Assembly: GCA_024278775.1 (NCBI GenBank)
Contig: JAJRSP010000154.1
Location: 1-16,205, forward strand
Reading direction: 5' to 3'
From: Planctomycetota bacterium
GTDB lineage: Bacteria; Planctomycetota; Phycisphaerae; UBA1845
Length of the DNA: 16,205 bases
Shown: positions 7,565 through 14,035 of the stretch, one piece after another
How positions within the stretch are numbered: the stretch's first letter is position 1
Layout of the letters: each line of letters begins with the position of its first letter
Made by a program: the position numbers and the translations under genes
The notes under the pieces: model-generated
Told to the model about the DNA's origin: nothing
The model's database searches: none
Seen by the model: the letters and a program-made list of their open reading frames with translations, nothing else

Positions 7565-8371
7565 ATGTGGTTGACGCGGGCGATCGCGGATCGAGCATCG
7601 TTGCTGTGGCACCGCGTATCGGAACGCGTCAGTCATGGCCGCGTCCCCGAGATGCCCACATCGGATGGTCCGGTGTTGGTGGTGCTGGATGGGGTTGGTC
7701 GGTTTCAGTTCGCACCATATACGATTCGTCGTGTGCTTCGTGAGCGGGAGTCGCCAATCGAGACAGTCATGTATGACTGGCAATTCGGTATTGTCGGCGA
7801 AATCTGGACCGATTTGTGTTGGTTTCGTCGCAACCGCGTCATGGGGGCTCGGTTGGCGCGCCTGCTACGACGGATTCATCGCGTCAGCCCTGACCGTCCG
7901 ATACATGTATTCGCATTTAGCGGCGGTGCCGGTATCGCTGTTTTTGCCTGCGAACGACTGGGTGAGCGCAGAATGGTCGACACATTAGTGCTGGCTGCTC
8001 CGGCCCTGAGCCCGGGCTATGATCTGAGACCGGCGCTGCGTGCCGTCGAGCGTTGTGTGGTGCTGGTCAGTCCGCGGGATCGACTGGTACTGGGGGTTGG
8101 TACGCGCCTTTTTGGCACGACGGATCGGGCGTTTGGGACGGCAGCCGGTCAGGTGGGCTTTGAGGGGATGAATGATTTGCCCCGGGTATCGGGTCCGGGC
8201 TATGATCGGTATCGGCAGATTCGCTGGGATGCGTCGCTTTGTCGTGATGGGCATTACGGCGGTCACGCCGGGTGGATCGCGCCGCCGTTCCTTCGGCGTT
8301 ATTTGCCGGGATTGTTGGGTGGTGACGCCGTGTGGTGGACGGAGATAGCCTCGACGGAACAGGAGTCGTGA
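7565..8371 (+). CDS. Alpha/beta-hydrolase-like protein
   Basis: This 268-residue protein (from ATG 7565) has the order expected of an alpha/beta hydrolase: a first strand VLVVLDGVG, a region of TVMYDWQFG, and PIHVFAFSGGAGIAVF with the candidate nucleophile Ser119 in a degenerate elbow (F-S-G-G in place of G-x-S-x-G). Asp172 in LVSPRDRLV and His234 in YGGHAGW could complete a triad. No N-terminal signal peptide or membrane anchor is evident. The substrate cannot be told. A GTG at 7559 is in frame, but ATG 7565 is better spaced (9 bases) from GGGAG at 7551-7555. It lies 71 bases after the addB-like gene and two bases before the YHS-repeat gene, which indicates co-transcription, at least with the latter. 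Confidence 0.65.
   Translation: MWLTRAIADRASLLWHRVSERVSHGRVPEMPTSDGPVLVVLDGVGRFQFAPYTIRRVLRERESPIETVMYDWQFGIVGEIWTDLCWFRRNRVMGARLARLLRRIHRVSPDRPIHVFAFSGGAGIAVFACERLGERRMVDTLVLAAPALSPGYDLRPALRAVERCVVLVSPRDRLVLGVGTRLFGTTDRAFGTAAGQVGFEGMNDLPRVSGPGYDRYRQIRWDASLCRDGHYGGHAGWIAPPFLRRYLPGLLGGDAVWWTEIASTEQES
8361..8365 (+). promoter_or_regulatory. Ribosome binding site that sets the YHS-repeat gene start
   Basis: AGGAG stands eight bases before ATG 8374, within the last codons of the hydrolase gene. It favours this ATG over an in-frame upstream start at 8332, which would add 14 residues ahead of the signal peptide. Confidence 0.65.
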
Positions 8372-8373
8372 GA

Positions 8374-9159
8374 ATGTTACGTAGCCGTGTGTCTTTCATC
8401 GTGATCGTCTGTGCGTTTTTTGTGTCTGTCGTGGTGGGTCATACTTTTGCAGAGGGAGCGTCCCAGGCCCCGGCGAAATCTCAGGCCACCAAATCGCCGA
8501 CAACGGACGAGAAGCCGGTACTGGGGGGCTATTGCGTTTCGTCTTATCTGATAGATCGCAAGGCGGTGAAGGGTGATCCGAAGTTTCGGACGATATTTCG
8601 CGGGCAGCTCTACTATCACGCCAGCGCCGCGCGAAAAAAAGCGTTCGATGAGGATCCGACCAAGTACCTGCCACAGTTTGATGGGTTGTGTACGGCGGCG
8701 TTGGGTGGGCCTTATGGTACCCGTCTCCCCTCCGACCCGCGCGCGTTTGCGATCCGGAATGACCGCTTGTACATGTTCTCATCGACCAGGGCCATGCGTG
8801 TTTATCTGAAAGACCCTCCGCACTACATTCGGGATGCGGAACAACGGTTTAACATCCCCGACTTCGATGGGTACTGCCCGGTTAGCTATCTTCTCCATGG
8901 TCGAGCGATCAAGGGGAACATACGGCATCCCGCCGTGTATCGTGGTCACGTATACCGTTTTGTCGACAGCCCCTCTCTCCATCTGTTCAATCAGGACCCG
9001 GAGAAATACCTACCACAGTACGAGGGTTTCTGTCCGGTCTCACTGGCCGACAGGAAGCAGGTCAAGGGCGATCCACTCGTGTTCTTGGTGGAGGACGGCA
9101 AGACCTACTTGTTCGCGGATGAGGCTGCGCGCGACAAGTTCAAGGGAAATCCAAGCTAG
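8374..9159 (+). CDS. Exported protein of four YHS-like units, stopped early by TAG
   Basis: The 261-residue product starts with a signal peptide: basic MLRSR, a hydrophobic core at about 6-22 and a likely cut after TFA (residue 26). Four YHS-like units of 50-60 residues follow, each opening with GYC, GLC, GYC or GFC. Units 1, 3 and 4 carry the family's PVxY/KAVKGDP start, a central YRGxxYxF-like strand pair and a DPxKYLPQ end; unit 2 is the most diverged. YHS domains (PF04945) are small and often found in metal-related or periplasmic proteins, but no specific function follows from this. The last unit ends at NPS followed by TAG, exactly where units 1 and 3 have Lys (DPTKYLPQ, DPEKYLPQ). The frame then stays open for 17 more family-like codons. 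See the separate entry for 9160-9213. Confidence 0.75.
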   Translation: MLRSRVSFIVIVCAFFVSVVVGHTFAEGASQAPAKSQATKSPTTDEKPVLGGYCVSSYLIDRKAVKGDPKFRTIFRGQLYYHASAARKKAFDEDPTKYLPQFDGLCTAALGGPYGTRLPSDPRAFAIRNDRLYMFSSTRAMRVYLKDPPHYIRDAEQRFNIPDFDGYCPVSYLLHGRAIKGNIRHPAVYRGHVYRFVDSPSLHLFNQDPEKYLPQYEGFCPVSLADRKQVKGDPLVFLVEDGKTYLFADEAARDKFKGNPS

Positions 9160-9213
9160 ATTATCAAGAAGGCGGATGCGGCGTGGCCACTGTTCCAGAT
9201 GCCGCCGAACTGA
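9160..9213 (+). pseudogene. Orphaned C-terminus of the YHS-repeat protein
   Basis: In the same frame as the preceding gene, the bases after TAG 9157-9159 encode IIKKADAAWPLFQMPPN and then TGA at 9211-9213. YHS-type proteins, from memory, often end with a motif like KYIAKADAxWP, so this looks like the genuine tail separated by a single nonsense codon (AAG to TAG would suffice). It could be a recent mutation, an assembly error or a read-through site. Confidence 0.6.
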
Positions 9214-9254
9214 TACCTCGCCACTAATCAATGGATAGACGCGGTTCGATCGGG

Positions 9255-9291
9255 GGATTCATGCCCAATCCGGAGACGCCGGCATGAATCC
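9255..9291. repeat. REP-like palindromic repeat, copy 2
   Basis: GGATTCATGCC (9255-9265) is the exact reverse complement of GGCATGAATCC (9281-9291), an 11-bp stem with a 15-base loop. Its inner 27 bases (9260-9286) match the repeat at 3628-3654 at 24 of 27 positions. It stands between the YHS-repeat gene and ftsK. Without a T-run it is not a typical terminator, although it could stabilise the upstream mRNA. The rest of the 9214-9495 spacer shows no gene; GATAAT at 9390-9395 resembles a -10 box but lacks a -35 partner. Confidence 0.7.
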
Positions 9292-9495
9292 TCGACAAAC
9301 CGAAGACATGGCCGCGTTTCGCTCGACCATACCACCCAGACGCCCCTTTGTGGTGGGTGTTTCACTCCAGCCCCGAGACGAAGCGAGTCGATAATCGTAG
9401 CGGAGGTTCCCGTGGAGAACGGGCAACGAGTGTGGAGGGGGTGTGCGCTGAGGTTGCATCTCCAGATGTAGCGTCAGCGAGGGAGAACAACGGTA

Positions 9496-12213
9496 ATGAG
9501 CTACGAACGCGAAGAGGCTACGCCGAGATCGCTGGTGCTGTGCTTCGGTGTACTGGCGTGTTTCGTGTTCCTGTGGCCGGCGGTGCTGACCTTTGACGTG
9601 GGGGATTGGCCGAGCGCGAGCCAGTTCCCTTACAACTCTCCCGCGGCCAATGCCTGCGGTGCGGTCGGTGCCTGGCTGGCTTACTATCTACGTTATTTTC
9701 TCGGTTCCGGTGTGTACCCCCTGTTGCTGTTTGGCACGCTGGCGGCGCTGTTTCGTCTGATCCACGGCTATGTGGATCATCTGGTGGAACGCGGGCTTGG
9801 CGTGCTACTACTGATTGCGTGTACGGCCGCCGCCACGCACCTAATCCCCGGATCAAGTTCTCTGGCACCACTGCCCGGGCAGGGCGGACTTGTGGGCGCT
9901 GCGTTGGGAGAGTGGCTTCGGCATAGTGCAGACACGCTTGGCACGATCATCGTGTTGCTGGCGTCTTTTTTTGTGGGTTTGTTGTTTGCGACCGAGGGCT
10001 GGATTCTTCGTGTCCCATCGGCCATCAGCCATGTCGTTCGATCGTCGGCGATGCCGGGTTTGTGGTGGCAACGGTGCCTCGGTTTTCTCTCTTCGTTTCG
10101 CTTTGTGCCTGTTGGGTCCACAGTGACTGCTGAGGAGTCGGTCGCGTTGCTCGATGACCCTTCGCCGCCCCCCCCGCGTTCGAAGCACTCACGCAAGAAA
10201 TCGAGTGAAGAGGAGCCTACGCTCTTTGACGAAGTGGCGTCAGAAGAGGAACCTTCGGCCGCGGCCGGTGACGACGACGGGGAGTCTTCTGAGGCAGCGC
10301 CGCGAAGTCGTAGGGCGAAGAAGGCGGCTTCGCGACGAGCGCAGGCGATCGCAAAAGCGAAACAAGCGGCGTTGGTTGCGGCGAAGAAACAGGTCGGACC
10401 GATCGTCAACTTCCCCTCTGCCGAAAAACTTGAGCGTGCGGTGGCTTACCCCACGCAGATTGAAAATTGGACGCTTCCCAGCCGTGAGCTGTTGCACGAG
10501 CCTGATTTCGGCTTCAACGATGAGCAAGAAGTCATCGTACGTGAGCAGGCCCGCATTTTGGAGAAAACGCTCGAAGAGTTCCGTGTGAACGCCCAGGTGG
10601 TGGAGATCGACACGGGGCCGGTCATCACGATGTTCGAGTTGCGCGTGGGTCCGGGCATCAAGGTGTCTCAGATCGGGAGCCTCTCGAACGATATTGCACG
10701 GGCATTGAAAGCGCATGCGATCCGTGTCGTGGCACCGATATCCGGCAAGAACACCGTTGGTATTGAGGTGCCCAACATCAAGAGCGAGCGCGTCCGGCTG
10801 AAGGAATTGATGACGGTGGGTGGTGCACGCGCGAGCCGTATGGCGTTGCCGTTGTTTCTTGGTAAAGATGCCGGTGGTCAAGCGCTCATGTATGACCTGA
10901 CGAAGATGCCGCACATGCTGATCGCCGGAACGACCGGTTCCGGAAAAAGTGTGTGCCTGAATGCGATTATTCTCAGCTTGCTTATGACCAAGCGCCCCGA
11001 CCACGTCAAGATGATTTTGATTGATCCGAAAATGGTCGAGATGACGCAGTTCAAGGATATGCCGCATCTGATGTGCCCGATTATCACGGACATGCAAAAG
11101 GCGGAGAAGATTCTGGAGTGGGCCGTGACAAAAATGGAGGAGCGGTATGAGCTCTTGGCGGAGGCCCGCGTCAAGAACATCGCGTCGTACAATGCCCTGG
11201 GGCCGGAAGCGCTCTATGCGCGGCTGACACCGAAAACCAAAGAAGAAAAAGCGGCGATTCTCACGTTCATGCCCTATATGGTTATCATCATCGATGAGTT
11301 GGCCGACCTGATGATGACGGCGGGCAAAGAGGTTGAGCATTATCTTTCGCGTTTGGCGCAAAAATCTCGCGCCGTGGGTGTTCACATTATTGTAGCCACG
11401 CAGCGCCCGGAAGTGAAGGTCGTTACGGGGTTGATCAAGTCCAACCTGCCCTCACGAATCTGTTTCCGTGTGTCGTCGCGTATGGACTCGCGGATCGTAC
11501 TTGACCAAAATGGTGGAGAGGTGTTGCTAGGACAGGGCGACATGTTGGTGTTGCCACCCGGCGGGCACAAACTACTTCGCGCTCAGGGTACGCTTCTCGA
11601 AGACGATGAAGTGCAGGCCGTTCTGGAGGACCTGACCTCTCGCTCGAAACCGGAGTTCCATCCGGAGTTGATGCGGATCAAGACACCCGGGGCCGACGGT
11701 GATCTGAACGTTCGTGACCCGCTCTTTAATGACGCGGTGCGGGTGGTTCTGGAGTCACGACGCGGCAGTGTGAGCTTGTTGCAGAGGCGATTGACGATCG
11801 GTTATTCGCGGGCGTCGCGTTTGGTGGAGCAGATGTCGGACGCGGGGATCGTGGGCGATTACAAAGGGTCGCAGGCCCGTGAGGTCTTACTGACCTCGGA
11901 CGAATGGGAGTTGTTGCAGGCGCAGGTGAAGCGGGACATGGACGACGGGTACGCGGCTGATGCCGAAGACTTTGGTGAGTCGTCAGACGCCCTCGCGGTG
12001 CCGGATGTGGCCGAAACAGATGACGACGTCTGGGATGACGAAGACACGGAGGTGGGCGAAGCCACCGATGCGTATCTCGAGGAGGCGGGCGAGCAAGACA
12101 AGGAAGAGGACGAAGACGGGGAGGAGGAGCAAGAGTACGCCGAAGATGAGTATGAAGAATATGAGGAGGGGGAAGAAGAAGAGGAAGACGAGGATGAAGA
12201 AGAACGCGCGTAG
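9496..12213 (+). CDS. ftsK: DNA translocase FtsK/SpoIIIE
   Basis: This 905-residue septal ATPase pumps chromosomal DNA during division and, in many bacteria, activates XerCD at dif. The N-terminus has four membrane segments (about 13-33, 56-88, 101-118 and 147-170). A charged linker with Glu-rich and Lys/Arg/Ala-rich parts covers about 210-310. The motor shows Walker A GTTGSGKS at 478-485, Walker B VIIIDELADLMM with Asp600-Glu601, ATQRPEVKVVTG near 634 and the SRIVLDQNGGEVLLGQGDM segment. The winged-helix gamma domain that reads orientation sequences covers about 741-808 (DPLFNDAV to EVLLTSDEW). Unusually, about 90 residues follow it, with some 50 Asp or Glu and a nearly uninterrupted acidic run at the very end. 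The start has GGGAG ten bases upstream. No clear promoter or terminator was found around the gene. Confidence 0.95.
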   Translation: MSYEREEATPRSLVLCFGVLACFVFLWPAVLTFDVGDWPSASQFPYNSPAANACGAVGAWLAYYLRYFLGSGVYPLLLFGTLAALFRLIHGYVDHLVERGLGVLLLIACTAAATHLIPGSSSLAPLPGQGGLVGAALGEWLRHSADTLGTIIVLLASFFVGLLFATEGWILRVPSAISHVVRSSAMPGLWWQRCLGFLSSFRFVPVGSTVTAEESVALLDDPSPPPPRSKHSRKKSSEEEPTLFDEVASEEEPSAAAGDDDGESSEAAPRSRRAKKAASRRAQAIAKAKQAALVAAKKQVGPIVNFPSAEKLERAVAYPTQIENWTLPSRELLHEPDFGFNDEQEVIVREQARILEKTLEEFRVNAQVVEIDTGPVITMFELRVGPGIKVSQIGSLSNDIARALKAHAIRVVAPISGKNTVGIEVPNIKSERVRLKELMTVGGARASRMALPLFLGKDAGGQALMYDLTKMPHMLIAGTTGSGKSVCLNAIILSLLMTKRPDHVKMILIDPKMVEMTQFKDMPHLMCPIITDMQKAEKILEWAVTKMEERYELLAEARVKNIASYNALGPEALYARLTPKTKEEKAAILTFMPYMVIIIDELADLMMTAGKEVEHYLSRLAQKSRAVGVHIIVATQRPEVKVVTGLIKSNLPSRICFRVSSRMDSRIVLDQNGGEVLLGQGDMLVLPPGGHKLLRAQGTLLEDDEVQAVLEDLTSRSKPEFHPELMRIKTPGADGDLNVRDPLFNDAVRVVLESRRGSVSLLQRRLTIGYSRASRLVEQMSDAGIVGDYKGSQAREVLLTSDEWELLQAQVKRDMDDGYAADAEDFGESSDALAVPDVAETDDDVWDDEDTEVGEATDAYLEEAGEQDKEEDEDGEEEQEYAEDEYEEYEEGEEEEEDEDEEERA

Positions 12214-12374
12214 GAGCGGATGTCTGTGAGTTTGTGGCCCGTAACACCTCCGGCGGCTGCAGTCGTCCCCTGATACTTCTACTTCCTGAAAGCCCTTTCC
12301 CCTTATGCAGCCTGATCGGCACCATCCGCCGTTGCTGTCACGGAGCCGATTAGTTGGCCTGCGAGTAGACTTTC

Positions 12375-12403
12375 TTGACATGACGGTGGTCGTGCTGTAG
12401 AAG
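12375..12403 (+). promoter_or_regulatory. Candidate promoter of the B12-regulated operon
   Basis: A perfect TTGACA at 12375-12380 is followed after exactly 17 bases by TAGAAG at 12398-12403. Transcription would start near 12410, about 50 bases before the closing stem of the cobalamin aptamer, as expected for a riboswitch-led transcript. The stretch 12214-12374 after ftsK holds nothing else I can support. Confidence 0.55.
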
Positions 12404-12454
12404 GCCTGGGGTCGTCGTTTCGGCGGCTTAGTTTCTTTGACAACTGAATCGTAT

Positions 12455-12645
12455 GCGAGAACCGGCGTCCCACGGGGGCGTAAAGGGAAGGTGGTGAAAA
12501 TCCACCGCGGACCCGCCGCTGTAATCGGGGACGAAAACCGCACGAAGCCATTGGTGCTTTGAGGTGGGCGTTTCAAGACGCTCAGGCACTGAGAAGGCGC
12601 GGTGAGTAGGCCGATCCGAAAGCCAGAAAACCTGCCGGTTGTCGT
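12455..12645 (+). ncRNA. Cobalamin riboswitch aptamer
   Basis: The region carries the conserved cobalamin-riboswitch landmarks in order. These are the closing stem AACCGGC (12460-12466) with GCCGGTT (12634-12640), then TAAAGGGAAG with the GGTGG/CCACC hairpin (12490-12494 with 12502-12506), and then GACCCGCCGCTGTAATCGGG, in which CCCG pairs with CGGG. Next come GGCACTGAGAAGGC (12585-12598) and the B12-box-like AGCCAGAAAACCTGCC (12621-12636). These match the AGGGAA, CTGTAA, GCCACTG..GAAGGC and AGxCAGxxxACCTGCC blocks of the Rfam cobalamin family as I know it. Binding of adenosyl- or another cobalamin normally turns expression off. The edges are approximate. Confidence 0.93.
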
Positions 12646-12743
12646 TGGTGTTGGCGTGGTGCCTTCGGAGTTAGAGGTGCCGGTCAGGGCGGTCGTTTTT
12701 CACGCAGTGTGGCGCGGAGTCACGTGTTTGGTTCGACAGCTTT

Positions 12744-12779
12744 CCCCGGCGTTTTCTTCGGAATGTGCCGGGTTTTTTT
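12744..12779 (+). terminator. Intrinsic terminator in the riboswitch expression platform
   Basis: CCCGGC (12745-12750) pairs with GCCGGG (12767-12772), followed directly by seven T (12773-12779). The apex closes further through C-UUCG-G at 12756-12761, a very stable tetraloop. It sits between the aptamer and the first gene, so full-length mRNA needs read-through. GCCGG at 12679-12683 is complementary to CCGGC (12746-12750) and could be part of a competing antiterminator in the ligand-free state; that pairing is inference. Confidence 0.85.
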
Positions 12780-12832
12780 GTGGTTGGTCGTCTGCGACGC
12801 GGAGTTCGAGACGTCCGATGTAAGGAGGAAAG

Positions 12833-14032
12833 ATGTCAAATCGAAAGCAATCGGGTCTGTGGTGTGGTGTGGTGTCCGGGAGGCGATACGCGTCTTTGCT
12901 GGTAGGGTTGTTGGTGGTCGGCGTGAGTGCGGCCAGGACGAACGCGGATGCGGTCGAGCAGTATGTGCTGAGTGGGTCGTATGAGTTGCCGGTCGGATCG
13001 AGTGCGATGGATGTGTTGGCCGACGGTCGAGTGATCGCGCTTTCGGGCGATCAGCTATACGTCGAGACGGCCGCGGCATCGCGGGTGTTTACGCTCGTCG
13101 GAACGCTCCCGGCGGCGGACATCTCCAGCTATGGTGTGGCGTTTCTGGCCGCGTCTCCGGACGGCACGAGAATTGCCGTGGGTAACAACGGCGGTGTGAG
13201 TGGCGCGGACTACCGGGTGGGCGTGTTTTCGTTTCCTTCGCTGTCTGGAGTGTGGTTTTCCTCGAATCACTTTACCGGCACGTGGATGGATGCCACGCAT
13301 CTGGCCATCGCGGCAGGTGATTTCACGACGGGAGAGGTGATCGCCCTCGATGTGACCAGTCCGGACCCTGCGAACCCCATCGTCGTGACAATTCTTTCCG
13401 GTATTGGCGGCGCGTCCGGCGGCGTGGCTTTTGACCAGTTTGGCAGCCTCTACGTCGGCAACGGGTTTATGAGCACCGGCCCGAGCAGCACCGGCGCGGT
13501 CAAGGCGTTTTCCGAAACCGCTTGGCGCGGCGCGATGAACGGCGGCGGACCCATCAATTATGAGACCGCCGGGGACCTGGTCGTGGATATTCTCTCGGCC
13601 ACCTCGCTCGGGTTTGACGCGGAAGACAACTTGCATGTGGCCGGGGGTGACTTCAACATCTCCAAGGTGGATTTCGTCGCGCTGGTGCGCGGCCCGAATG
13701 TTTGGAACGCGACCCACGGCGGCGGGTCGGTCGACATCGCCGACACGACGCAGGTCCGGCGTCTTGATCCGGACCTGGCCAACGCTTTCAACTTCTATGG
13801 CGTGGTCGCCAACAAAACCACGCGAGAGCTACTCCTTCGCAGCGCGGGGGAGAGGACCGTCTATGTCTATGCCGATCCAACGCCGCCAGTGCCAACGGTC
13901 TCCGCTTGGGGGCTGATGGGGACGGCCCTACTTGGTTTGATCGCGGGCACCTTGGCGTTTCAACGGCCATCACCCGGGGCGCGGCCGGTATTCGCCCGCC
14001 AAGAATCGGCGTCACCCTATCGAGGATTATGA
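12833..14032 (+). CDS. Beta-propeller-like surface protein with IPTL-CTERM-type sorting tail, B12-regulated
   Basis: This 399-residue exported protein is the first gene behind the cobalamin riboswitch. The start is fixed by AAGGAGG four bases before ATG. The signal peptide has a basic start, a hydrophobic core at about 20-33 and a possible cut near TNADA. The body (about 40-345) has repeating strand patterns of YncE/NHL-type propellers, for example MDVLADGRVIALSGDQLYV, VAFLAASPDGTRIAVGNNGG, VAFDQFGSLYVGNG and LGFDAEDNLHVAGG. VPTVSAWG at 353-360, a hydrophobic helix (361-376) and Arg form an IPTL-CTERM-type tail, which exosortase H is known to process. A further 20-odd residues follow it, which is unusual. 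BtuG, the Bacteroides B12-capture lipoprotein, is also a beta-propeller; with the riboswitch this suggests B12 capture. That function is inferred, not shown. Confidence 0.75.
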   Translation: MSNRKQSGLWCGVVSGRRYASLLVGLLVVGVSAARTNADAVEQYVLSGSYELPVGSSAMDVLADGRVIALSGDQLYVETAAASRVFTLVGTLPAADISSYGVAFLAASPDGTRIAVGNNGGVSGADYRVGVFSFPSLSGVWFSSNHFTGTWMDATHLAIAAGDFTTGEVIALDVTSPDPANPIVVTILSGIGGASGGVAFDQFGSLYVGNGFMSTGPSSTGAVKAFSETAWRGAMNGGGPINYETAGDLVVDILSATSLGFDAEDNLHVAGGDFNISKVDFVALVRGPNVWNATHGGGSVDIADTTQVRRLDPDLANAFNFYGVVANKTTRELLLRSAGERTVYVYADPTPPVPTVSAWGLMGTALLGLIAGTLAFQRPSPGARPVFARQESASPYRGL

Positions 14033-14035
14033 CTG

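Noticed and set aside
8332..8373. Longer N-terminus for the YHS-repeat protein
   Set aside because: It would overlap the hydrolase gene by 40 bases and put 14 residues before the signal peptide. AGGAG is placed for ATG 8374.
10240..11385. Long open frame (381 codons) on the minus strand opposite ftsK
   Set aside because: It lies antisense to the conserved ftsK motor domain, is rich in His and Arg and resembles no known protein. It is a shadow of the codon bias.
12437..12442. Second TTGACA hexamer upstream of the riboswitch
   Set aside because: A -10 box at 17 bases would fall inside the aptamer's closing stem and the sequence there (AACCGG) does not fit. The pair at 12375/12398 is better.
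12601..12823. Small plus-strand frame over the riboswitch
   Set aside because: It covers aptamer and terminator sequence, which explain the conservation better, and it has no family-like content.
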